64,000 nucleotides of DNA. It comes from Porticoccaceae bacterium LTM1 (GTDB taxonomy: Bacteria; Pseudomonadota; Gammaproteobacteria; Pseudomonadales; Porticoccaceae). Position numbers and translations under genes: made by a program. A model generated the notes under the pieces. It saw nothing but the letters and a program-made list of their open reading frames with translations, had not been told where the DNA came from and ran no database searches. Below, piece after piece: positions 56,873 to 64,000 of the stretch (within the stretch, counting starts at the first letter, position 1; each line of letters opens with the position of its first letter). The stretch is from assembly GCA_030252795.1 (NCBI GenBank), contig CP127080.1, positions 2,373,501 through 2,437,500 on the forward strand. Reading direction: 5' to 3'.

Positions 56873-59299
56873 ATGTTCAAAAGCTACCTGATTACCTCAC
56901 TTCGCAACCTAAGCCGTCATCCGGCTTACTCATTTATAAATATTTTCGGACTGTCACTGGGTATCGCCAGCTGTATGGTACTGGCTGCGTTGATTTTGAA
57001 GATGGGCAGTACGAACCGGAGCCTTGAAGGTGCAGACTACATTTATGAATTACAAACAGAACAACTTATAGACCGCGGTTGGGTACCGCAGCCTATCCAT
57101 AAAACGCACCTCTCTCTACTCACCGCCAATATTCCAGAGCTGTCAGATGCTGCCTCTGTCGAAGTAACACCTTTTTCTATTCAACAAAACGAGGCCACCA
57201 TCAACCTGAATGCTTATACGGCTGAAACCAACTTTTTCAATATATTTCCTATCAATATGATTCAAGGAAAGAAGGAAGGTGTACTCGAAGCCCCTGGACA
57301 TGCAGTTATTTCGGAGAGCTCAGCCAAAAAGCTCTATGGCGACCAGTCGCCAGTCGGTAAAGTATTACAGCTAAACAAACAGTCATCCGTTGTTATCAAC
57401 GGTGTTTATCAGGATTACCCAACCGACAACTTTCTCACAAATTGCCATCTGATTACCAGCAAGGATTCTGTACAAAAAAGTACAGAACAAATATTTTCCC
57501 CTGAACGTGCCTTTCTGAAACTCATTGACCGGCAGCACTTAAGCCAGATTCGACACCAGCTCAGTCTCTACAAGCTGCCCGAAGCGAATATACACCATAT
57601 CAAGGATCAAAGAGTAACTCTTGAACCCATCATTACACCCTACCGAAAACTGTTTTCCACTGCCAACATCAAAGGAAAAGCGCAACTAACCTATACTCTT
57701 GCAGCGGCCGCCTTATGCTTTATTGTCCTATTTGCCTCCTGTATCAACTTTATCAATCTGACAACCGCTCGCTTATCACAGCGACAACTGGAAGTTGGTA
57801 TACGACGCTCTTTTGGCGCACGCCAAAGCCACCTGCTTAGACAGTTTTTTGTGGAAACCCTGACGCTGGTATTAATCAGCTCAATCCTATCAATAACAAT
57901 TCTGATACTGGGGGCTACCTGGGTTGAACATCTAATTGGCGAACAGATCCCTCTTGAACACCTCTTACGGATAGACACACTGATTGCCTATGCCATTATC
58001 ATAGTTTCGGTGACCCTCTTGGCAGGTACCTACCCTGGCATCCAGATATCGCGATTAAAGCCTATTGAGTCACTCTCTAGAAGACTTTCTGGAGCAGGCA
58101 AAGGTATGCTTCGAAAGCTTCTGGTGTGCATTCAGTTTATCTCTGCCACCATTTTATTAACACTGTGCCTGATTGTTCAGTTTCAAGTGAATATATTTAA
58201 ACAGATTAACAATGGCATAGAGTTAGACAACATCGCCACCCTTTATCCCGGCACAACAGAAACCACCTCTTTGCAACAAGAGATCTCCAAGCTGCCTTTT
58301 ATTACGTCTGTCACCAACCCAATCCAGGAAATATTTCCCCCCAGCTTATCACTGGAAAACGCCAAATTTGACCAGAAAATCATTCATGATAGGTTGGTAA
58401 TTAGTGGAGTATCAACCGGCTATGACAGTCATTTTGGGATAGGACTAATAGCTGGCGAACACTTCTCACCTCATAAGCACCATTTTGTGGAAGACATAAG
58501 CAACATTTTCAAGCAGTTGCCACTTTATGATTACTCAGGCAAGCATATACCGGTTATTATAACCCTTGCCGGCCTTGAGCTATTGGGTTATAGCACAGAT
58601 AGTAAAAATCTGGAGTCTCTGATTAATCAGGAAATTACTCTTTCTGATAACAAGACTACCTTTGAGATCATTGGTATTGCTGATGCTTACCCTGAGTTCA
58701 TAACAAATGATTTACCCATTATCAGTAGCAGAATCCCTCATTTCTTACTCTTCCACAAGCCAAACCATGTGTTAAGTATCAAGTACCACAACTTAACTTT
58801 TACAGAACTCACAAAACAGCTCCAGCCTTTAGTGAACTCATTCACTGGAAATTTGCTTGCTTCCTTCAGAAAGGAAAAGGAAGAGCATGATAAATCTTTT
58901 CAAAGAATGTCTAACCTGATTTGGAAAATTGGCAGTTTTGCAATTCTCGCAATTACCATTTCCCTGATGGGAATCTACGGCCTGTCATTATTCACCATTG
59001 AGCGTCGAACCAAAGAGATTGGCATTCGTAAAACACTTGGCGCCTCCAATGGCCAACTGAGCTGGCTACTGATCATTGACTCCTGCAAACCACTGGTAGT
59101 CGCACTGGCCATTGCGAGTCCTCTAAGCTTTATCGCTGGCAATTTATTGGCTAACTACTTTAAAGAAATCCCACCCATCTGGCTGTTTAGCCTGGTAGTT
59201 GTACCAGCAATCTTGCTTTCGCTCTCGGTGATTTTCATCTTGTCACATACACTCCAAGCTTCACGTGCCAACCCGATACTGGCGCTTAACAAGGAGTAA
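56873..59299 (+). CDS. ABC transporter permease 2, FtsX/MacB type
   Basis: This 808-aa permease has the same layout as permease 1: N-terminal helix (INIFGLSLGIASCMVLAALI), periplasmic MacB-like part, a first FtsX core (QLEVGIRRSFGARQSHLL, about residue 305) and a second with ERRTKEIGIRKTLGAS. The two proteins share the N-terminal INIFGLSLG and the C-terminal EIGIRK blocks but are otherwise diverged, so they are ancient paralogues. GAGGAGG lies 10 nt before the ATG at 56873. It has no fused ATPase, so it probably uses the ATPase at 55990. Confidence 0.85.
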   Translation: MFKSYLITSLRNLSRHPAYSFINIFGLSLGIASCMVLAALILKMGSTNRSLEGADYIYELQTEQLIDRGWVPQPIHKTHLSLLTANIPELSDAASVEVTPFSIQQNEATINLNAYTAETNFFNIFPINMIQGKKEGVLEAPGHAVISESSAKKLYGDQSPVGKVLQLNKQSSVVINGVYQDYPTDNFLTNCHLITSKDSVQKSTEQIFSPERAFLKLIDRQHLSQIRHQLSLYKLPEANIHHIKDQRVTLEPIITPYRKLFSTANIKGKAQLTYTLAAAALCFIVLFASCINFINLTTARLSQRQLEVGIRRSFGARQSHLLRQFFVETLTLVLISSILSITILILGATWVEHLIGEQIPLEHLLRIDTLIAYAIIIVSVTLLAGTYPGIQISRLKPIESLSRRLSGAGKGMLRKLLVCIQFISATILLTLCLIVQFQVNIFKQINNGIELDNIATLYPGTTETTSLQQEISKLPFITSVTNPIQEIFPPSLSLENAKFDQKIIHDRLVISGVSTGYDSHFGIGLIAGEHFSPHKHHFVEDISNIFKQLPLYDYSGKHIPVIITLAGLELLGYSTDSKNLESLINQEITLSDNKTTFEIIGIADAYPEFITNDLPIISSRIPHFLLFHKPNHVLSIKYHNLTFTELTKQLQPLVNSFTGNLLASFRKEKEEHDKSFQRMSNLIWKIGSFAILAITISLMGIYGLSLFTIERRTKEIGIRKTLGASNGQLSWLLIIDSCKPLVVALAIASPLSFIAGNLLANYFKEIPPIWLFSLVVVPAILLSLSVIFILSHTLQASRANPILALNKE

Positions 59300-59493
59300 C
59301 CCAAGAACTGACACACAGAGATCGCTGCTCAAAACCAGCCATATTTCCAAGGCTTATCAACTGCTATTTGAGTAGCGATCTGAAGGGATTTCTTCTGGAA
59401 CTTCTACCTCGGTCATTGAAAACCAAGAGCAATAGAGCCGTAAGTGCTCATAGCGCTCTCGAACCTGAAACAAACTGTAATCACCAAGCTATC

Positions 59494-59523
59494 TTCGGCT
59501 TCGGCTTCGGCTTCGGCTTCGGC
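59494..59523 (+). repeat. Hexanucleotide microsatellite (TTCGGC)5
   Basis: Five copies of TTCGGC lie in tandem in the convergent gap between permease 2 and the kinase gene. They read as Phe-Gly repeats in a spurious frame. Confidence 0.8.
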
Positions 59524-59557
59524 ATCACAGGCATGACTGAAACCTTGCCGCTCTCAA

Positions 59558-60916
59558 TCAAGAACCACACACCAAACTTATAATTACGGCAGTTCCTGCG
59601 CCTTCATTGGAATTAATAGATACTGTTCCACCGTGTGCAAGCACAATCTGTCTGACCAGACTCAACCCCACACCACTGCCTTTATTCTTGGTGGTGAAAA
59701 AGGGAATCCATACTTTCATTGCGTCTGACTCGGCGATTCCTCGGCCATTGTCTCTAACTGTTATTTTTACCTCATCCAAAGATCCACGAGCTGCCTTAAT
59801 CACAATGAGAGCGCCATCAATCCCCAGAACCGCATCTTTGGCATTGAGTAGAAGATTAATTAATGCCTGGTTAATCATTTGCTCATCAATCTGAACATCT
59901 GGAAGATCATCGACAATTAACTCCAATTGAATGCTGTGCTCGCTGAAGTCTGGCCGCATCAAATGAACAACCTGCTCTAATAAAACACCTAAATTTACTG
60001 CATTCAACGAAGGTTCCGGAAGCCGAGCTACATCCCGATAACGCTCAACAAATTCAAGCAAACCATCACTTCTACGAGCAACAGTTTCCACCGCCGAAGC
60101 CATTTCTTCCATCAACTCCGCGTCCGGCTCGACTTCACCATCTGCCAGAGAGCGTAACATCCCACTGGCACTGTGACTCAATGAGGTGATAGGTGTTATG
60201 GAGTTCATAATTTCGTGGGACAGAACCCGTGCCAAATCCTGCCAGGCTTGCACCTCCTGACGGTCCAACTCAGTACGAATATTTTGCAGGCTAACAATTT
60301 TTTGAACGCTTTTACCTGCGATAAAGCGACTAACAGAGACCATCAAATGGAGGGTTTCATTACCAAGATTCACCTGAATAACCTTCCTGCCACCGGATCT
60401 CGCATTGACAATAAAATCAGCAAGTTCGTGTGAAATTTTCGACAGTGAATTGAGTTGCCTTAAACCACTAACTCCTAATAACTGACGGGCTTTATTATTG
60501 GCCAGCACAACGTCTCCATTAGATTCATACACCACAACGGCAACGGGAACCTGCTGAATGATCGTTTGCGAAAACTGTGCCATCTCCTCACGGGATAGTC
60601 GGGTTCGCCGAAACAGATCCATCACTTCTTCTAGAGATTGACCCAAACTGGCAAAGCTTTTTCCTAATTTTAAAAAGTGAAAACTCTGCGAGAAATCATC
60701 GTATTTAATCGACTGAAAGAAACGCTCCAACTCCCGATTGGTCTTTTCGACGTAGTAAATCAGCTTCCATACCTGGACTACTACAAAGCCGGCAGCAACC
60801 ACAGCTAAAAAGATCATTTTTGGCTGCATCCAAAAAAAATAAGTAGTGATAAAACAACTAACAAGCAATAGAGCTACTCGGCTGATTACCTTGAGTCGGA
60901 AATGGTCAAAGCTCAT
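59558..60916 (-). CDS. Sensor histidine kinase of the exporter locus
   Basis: This 452-aa kinase has two N-terminal membrane helices (about 10-28 and 33-50) with a tiny loop between, a PAS-like segment (IIQQVPVAVVVYESNGDVVLAN), and a HisKA domain with the phospho-His in LSHEIMNSITPI. The HATPase has N-box NLLLNAKDAV and G-boxes DNGRGIAES and GSGVGLSLV. Its layout resembles NtrY-like kinases, but the sensor part is short, so the signal may come from within the membrane. The regulator gene overlaps its ATG by 11 nt, so translation is coupled; a start at 60916 fits AAGGATGGAAAAG upstream. Confidence 0.9.
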   Translation of the reverse strand: MSFDHFRLKVISRVALLLVSCFITTYFFWMQPKMIFLAVVAAGFVVVQVWKLIYYVEKTNRELERFFQSIKYDDFSQSFHFLKLGKSFASLGQSLEEVMDLFRRTRLSREEMAQFSQTIIQQVPVAVVVYESNGDVVLANNKARQLLGVSGLRQLNSLSKISHELADFIVNARSGGRKVIQVNLGNETLHLMVSVSRFIAGKSVQKIVSLQNIRTELDRQEVQAWQDLARVLSHEIMNSITPITSLSHSASGMLRSLADGEVEPDAELMEEMASAVETVARRSDGLLEFVERYRDVARLPEPSLNAVNLGVLLEQVVHLMRPDFSEHSIQLELIVDDLPDVQIDEQMINQALINLLLNAKDAVLGIDGALIVIKAARGSLDEVKITVRDNGRGIAESDAMKVWIPFFTTKNKGSGVGLSLVRQIVLAHGGTVSINSNEGAGTAVIISLVCGS

Positions 60917-62306
60917 ACTTTTCCATCCTTCTATAGAGCGATGCCCGGGTAATACCAAGATCTTTTGCCGCCTTGCTGATATTGCCCTGACGATTTTTCA
61001 GGGCAGCTTTTATGACAGAGCACTCCACTTCTTCCAAATTACAACTGGTAACCGGAGTCTCGGCTTGTTTCTCCGCAATTGGCATAATCGAAAAGGCCTG
61101 TGCGTCGATCACATCCCCTTCATTTAAAATAATCGCCCTCTCAATAGCATGCCTCAACTCCCGCACATTTCCCCGCCATGGATTGCGCTGTAATTGACTC
61201 ATAGCTGCAGCTGAAAGCTCCATTTCTGGCTTATGATATTTACGTTTAAAATACTCCAGAAAATGATTAGCCAGCACTGATATATCCTCTTTTCTCTCGC
61301 GAAGAGGTGGTAATCGCAACTCTACTGTATTGATACGAAACAATAGATCCTGCCGGAATTTGACTTCGTTATGGATTTCTTCCATGGGCATATTGGTCGC
61401 AGACAGCAACCTCACATCAATCTTGATGTATTGGTTGCCACCAACAGGCATTACCTTGCGTTGCTCAAGAGCAGTTAATAGCTTGCTTTGTAAATGCAGA
61501 GGCAAGTTACCGATCTCGTCCAGAAAAAGGGTTCCACCATTAGCCGCCTGAAGACGTCCAACACGATCTTTATCAGCGCCGGTAAAAGCCCCCTTTTTAT
61601 GGCCAAACAATTCACTCTCAAACAGGTTTTCGGGAACTGCCCCCAGGTCAATGCTTACAAAGACTTCATCACTGCGTCTCGAGAGGCGATGAATCTCTCG
61701 AGCAATCATTTCTTTACCCGTTCCATTCTCACCGGTTATCAACACATTGGCATCCGTTGGCGCGACACGCTGCACCACTTTTAGCACTTCTGTAAATGTC
61801 GAAGATTCCCCGAGCAAGCTGCTTTCATTACCACCATCAATAGATGTCGCTGTATTGACCGCTTTCAGTTGCTCCACTTTCTGCCGTGACATATACAGCT
61901 GCGCAGCAGTACCCAAAGTCGCCAATACCTTTTCGTTATGCCAAGGCTTTAATACAAAATCGGTAGCACCTAGTTTGATCGCCTTGACTGCTGTATCGAC
62001 ATCCCCGAAAGCGGTCATCATCACTATCACGGTATCTGGCTGCTGCAAAAGAATTTGCTGAAGCCAATGAAACCCTTCAGAACCATCATTCACCGCCGAG
62101 TGAAAGTTCATATCCAGCAGCACCAAGCCAAATTCACCCTCAGTCAAGTTATGGGCAATCCGGCTCGGATCATCAATTGTTACTACCTGCTTGAAGTGAG
62201 ACCGAAGCAACAACCTTGCCGCTGCTAGAATATCCCGGTCATCGTCAACGACCAGTATTGAAAGATTTTCTGTTGCGTTCTTATTTTCCCGATATCCGTG
62301 ACTCAT
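60906..62306 (-). CDS. NtrC-family sigma-54 response regulator
   Basis: This 466-aa regulator has a receiver domain (LVVDDDRD at the start, phospho-Asp in LVLLDMNFH, Lys in FVLKPW), then an AAA+ domain with Walker A GENGTGKEMIARE and the sigma-54 contact GAFTGAD, and a Fis-type helix-turn-helix (GNISKAAKDLGITRASLYRR). So it should open sigma-54 promoters when phosphorylated. The ATG at 62306 is chosen because GGGAAG precedes it, and the longer frame from 62375 runs over the two dyad sites below. Confidence 0.93.
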   Translation of the reverse strand: MSHGYRENKNATENLSILVVDDDRDILAAARLLLRSHFKQVVTIDDPSRIAHNLTEGEFGLVLLDMNFHSAVNDGSEGFHWLQQILLQQPDTVIVMMTAFGDVDTAVKAIKLGATDFVLKPWHNEKVLATLGTAAQLYMSRQKVEQLKAVNTATSIDGGNESSLLGESSTFTEVLKVVQRVAPTDANVLITGENGTGKEMIAREIHRLSRRSDEVFVSIDLGAVPENLFESELFGHKKGAFTGADKDRVGRLQAANGGTLFLDEIGNLPLHLQSKLLTALEQRKVMPVGGNQYIKIDVRLLSATNMPMEEIHNEVKFRQDLLFRINTVELRLPPLRERKEDISVLANHFLEYFKRKYHKPEMELSAAAMSQLQRNPWRGNVRELRHAIERAIILNEGDVIDAQAFSIMPIAEKQAETPVTSCNLEEVECSVIKAALKNRQGNISKAAKDLGITRASLYRRMEKYEL

Positions 62307-62336
62307 AGTCTTCCCACTCTTACTTTGGCCAGCAAA

Positions 62337-62375
62337 GTGTACGGATTCGCACACAGAGTGTCCGATATCGTACAC
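62337..62375. promoter_or_regulatory. Two dyad sites upstream of the regulator gene (autoregulation)
   Basis: GTGTACGGATTCGCACAC (62337-62354) and GTGTCCGATATCGTACAC (62358-62375) share the form GTGTnCG-N4-CGnACAC. Their centres are 21 bp apart, two helical turns. A third site of the same form is at 53039-53056. They end 30 bp before the ATG of the regulator, so binding could repress its own promoter. Confidence 0.7.
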
Positions 62376-62686
62376 AGCCAGCTATATTCAGAACAGCCCC
62401 TTTATGACATCTGAGATTCGGGGGCTAGAATATGCTGGAGGTTGTCATGGCTTTACCCCAGCAAGTTGCATGCCTAAGAATTGGATCTTCCTGAGATCAG
62501 GTAATAGCTCCAGACTACTGTGCCTGAGAGATATGCACCTGGCTGAAAATCCGGGCAGGTAGTATTCTGATTGTAATTTTCATAAGCTAGAAAGTTCTGT
62601 TAGCCATCTGTAAAACCTGGGCAATAATTTTGAGATCTGGGTTACTCTATGCTCCATACCTTCCAATAATTGGGAAAATCACAACC
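62376..62686. other. 311-bp gap, no gene seen
   Basis: This stretch lies between the regulator sites and the DUF697 gene and must hold the promoter of both. A 15-codon frame at 62447-62494 has GGAGG upstream but no other support. No repeat is obvious. Confidence 0.45.
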
Positions 62687-63685
62687 ATGAAAAGCCCACT
62701 GAAAAAGTTGCTCACCTTAATCACCGTCTTTTTAGCAACGGCTTTAATTGTGGTGGTGATCAACCAGACTCTGCAATTGGCGGAATTTGCTGAGCGAGTG
62801 AGTCCAACCTTGGGATTGGTTGTGTTTTGGGGGCTATTGGCAATTTACGCGGCCTGCCTGATTACACCACTTTGGATCTATTTTTCGCTGCCACCTGCGC
62901 TGAAGCCACCCGTCTCTGAGGAAGACCCTCAGTTTGAAAAGCACTTGAACCAGTTGCGCAAACGATTGGCACGCAACCCCCGGTCAATTGGCTTGCCGCT
63001 GAATAATCGCGACCAGATTGAGTTCGCACTGACGAAACTGGATGAGCAGGCACTGGATGCGACCAGGGCAACGGCGGGTAAGGTTTTCCTGTCTACCGCC
63101 ATTTCCCAGAACGGCTCCCTGGACGCATTGATTGTGCTGGCTGTGCAATCAAGGTTGGTTTTGGATATTGCCCGGATCTATCACCAGCGCCCTTCATTGC
63201 GTGAACTAGCCCAGCTTTATGCCAATGTAGCCGCTACAGCCTTTATTGCCCGCGAACTGGATGAGGCTGATCTATCGGAGCAGGTCCAGCCGGTATTGAG
63301 CAGCGTGCTAGGTTCAGCCGCTGGTGCGGTTCCGGGGCTTCAGGTGGCCAGTACGCTTCTGGTAAGTTCCGTCGCCAGCGGCGCAGCAAATGCTTTTTTA
63401 AGTTTGCGAGTTGGCATTATCGCTCAGCAATACTGCCGCGCTTATACCCGCCCTGAGCGCGCTACCATGCGCAAATCCGCTACCGTTCGCGCCCTTGCCA
63501 TGCTGGGTTCGATAGTCGCCCGAGGATCGGGCAATGTCTCCAGTGCGATTGTCAGGGCATCGACTCGCGGTGTAACCGGAGCGGTAACGGATATGGGGAA
63601 CAGGGTGAAAGAAACCAGCAAGGCCATGACGGACAAGATGACTTTTTGGAAAAAGAAAGGCGAAACGCCGAGTATTGATGAGTAA
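62687..63685 (+). CDS. DUF697 family membrane protein
   Basis: This 332-aa membrane protein has two helices near the start (about residues 8-28 and 40-60), then a soluble stretch with NPRSIGLPLNNRDQIEFAL, and a hydrophobic hairpin of the DUF697/YcjF type (about residues 195-250, SSVLGSAAGAVPGLQVAS). The function of the family is unknown. The ATG at 62687 is preferred to a TTG at 62630, because the membrane helix follows directly. A terminator follows. Confidence 0.8.
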   Translation: MKSPLKKLLTLITVFLATALIVVVINQTLQLAEFAERVSPTLGLVVFWGLLAIYAACLITPLWIYFSLPPALKPPVSEEDPQFEKHLNQLRKRLARNPRSIGLPLNNRDQIEFALTKLDEQALDATRATAGKVFLSTAISQNGSLDALIVLAVQSRLVLDIARIYHQRPSLRELAQLYANVAATAFIARELDEADLSEQVQPVLSSVLGSAAGAVPGLQVASTLLVSSVASGAANAFLSLRVGIIAQQYCRAYTRPERATMRKSATVRALAMLGSIVARGSGNVSSAIVRASTRGVTGAVTDMGNRVKETSKAMTDKMTFWKKKGETPSIDE

Positions 63686-63716
63686 TAAAAATGGCGCGGA
63701 AATCCGCGCCATTTTT
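63686..63716 (+). terminator. Rho-independent terminator of the DUF697 gene
   Basis: AAAAATGGCGCGGA-AA-TCCGCGCCATTTTT, directly after the stop codon. Confidence 0.92.
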
Positions 63717-63758
63717 ATTTGCCAACATCAGATTAGCAGGAATCCTTAATTTGAATGG

Positions 63759-63778
63759 ATCCCCGCTTTCGCGGGGAT
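63759..63778. repeat. Dispersed palindrome, ATCCCCGC-TTTC-GCGGGGAT type
   Basis: A perfect 8-bp stem with a 4-nt loop, closely related to the palindrome at 46921-46946. Confidence 0.75.
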
Positions 63779-63803
63779 GAACTCTAAAAACAAGCTAGAT
63801 AGT

Positions 63804-63875
63804 TGTCATCCTGAGTGCAACGAAGGATCTCTTACTTAATCAGACAAGAGATCCTTCACTTCGCTCAGGATGACA
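63804..63875. repeat. Paired dispersed repeat with 30-bp arms
   Basis: TGTCATCCTGAG starts the first arm (63804-63833) and CTCAGGATGACA closes the second (63846-63875), with a 12-nt loop. Mismatches are limited to the middle (TGCAACG versus CACTTCG). A single arm of the same repeat occurs at 24372-24398. Confidence 0.8.
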
Positions 63876-63894
63876 GTGCTGAGAGTGAAGGAGG

Positions 63895-64000
63895 TTAAGC
63901 CGCTTCGCCTTCACCAAGGTTCAGCAGCAGAGCATTACCACCGGTCGCCACAATGTTCACGGTTTTGGTTTTTTCCACTGCAAAGCGCACCAGATAGTTC
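63895..64000 (-). CDS. putA: 3' end of a putA-like gene (partial)
   Basis: The minus-strand frame ends at the TAA at 63895-63897 and runs in from the right edge. Its last 34 residues include VEKTKTVNIVATGGNALLL, which resembles the C-terminal tail of PutA (the AGGNA-type end), the bifunctional proline dehydrogenase/glutamate semialdehyde dehydrogenase. Only this fragment is visible, so the call is a likeness and no catalytic motif can be checked. It is followed by the repeat at 63804-63875. Confidence 0.5.
   Translation of the reverse strand, partial: NYLVRFAVEKTKTVNIVATGGNALLLNLGEGEAA

Noticed and set aside
59368-59583. A 71-codon frame with a Phe-Gly repeat
   Set aside because: The repeat comes from the (TTCGGC)5 microsatellite, and the frame overlaps the 3' end of the kinase gene. 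Not supported as a gene.
62447-62494. A 15-codon frame with GGAGG upstream
   Set aside because: Too short, with no paralogue or terminator to support it.

Overview
The window reads as chromosomal DNA of a free-living, probably marine gammaproteobacterium. Indicators are the ampD-ampE pair close to nadC, a TIGR02647-type protein, DUF1631, FxsA next to groESL, Rep, DinG, ExoI and ClpB, and base composition near 50% GC. The nearest guess is the Cellvibrionales or a relative; the genus cannot be resolved from sequence reading alone. There is no phage, insertion sequence, CRISPR or integron. Most of the window is housekeeping DNA, broken by small dispersed palindromes.

Layout. 1-1.7 kb: 5' part of a molybdopterin oxidoreductase (SoeA-like), cut by the window edge. 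2-4.1 kb: rep helicase. 4.1-8.7 kb: a lipoprotein cytochrome c5, tRNA-Arg(CCG), a small secreted protein, a short MetF-like protein, a periplasmic MsrB-MsrA fusion and ampDE. 9-19 kb: DUF1631 and nadC diverging around a perfect CRP-type dyad, a Tag-like glycosylase, a DUF885 lipoprotein, a clpB-redoxin-TIGR02647 operon behind a sigma-32 promoter, and a CDP-alcohol phosphatidyltransferase. 19.4-23.8 kb: pyrB-acyltransferase-dinG operon. 24-30.5 kb: a 27-residue peptide gene, sbcB, an OmpA-type porin, a coiled-coil membrane protein with class I fumarase, and a PuuD-like membrane protein. 30.9-35.6 kb: groEL and groES with a 44-bp tandem repeat that copies the end of groES, fxsA, small membrane and lipoproteins, a flavin reductase, and a second 28-residue peptide paralogous to the one at 24 kb. 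35.8-45 kb: rhlE-like helicase, a K+/H+ antiporter, modCBA, a SulP transporter and chrA, forming an oxyanion transport block. 45-50 kb: an orphan pyruvate-decarboxylase-like enzyme, pepD and sdaA.

50.4-62.4 kb is the most system-like block: two separate FtsX/MacB-type permeases, a HlyD-type adaptor, a TolC-type channel and a LolD/MacB-type ATPase, followed by a convergent histidine kinase and NtrC-type regulator. A sigma-54 promoter with exact GG-N10-GC spacing lies before the adaptor gene. About 85 bp upstream of it is a dyad of the form TGTnCG-N4-CGnACA, and two copies of the same dyad lie just upstream of the regulator gene. This suggests that the kinase and regulator switch on the exporter and control their own synthesis. 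The window ends with a DUF697 protein, repeat palindromes and the 3' end of what looks like putA.

The items most worth following are the predicted regulon of the exporter, the pair of paralogous mini-proteins, and the groES-tail tandem repeat.
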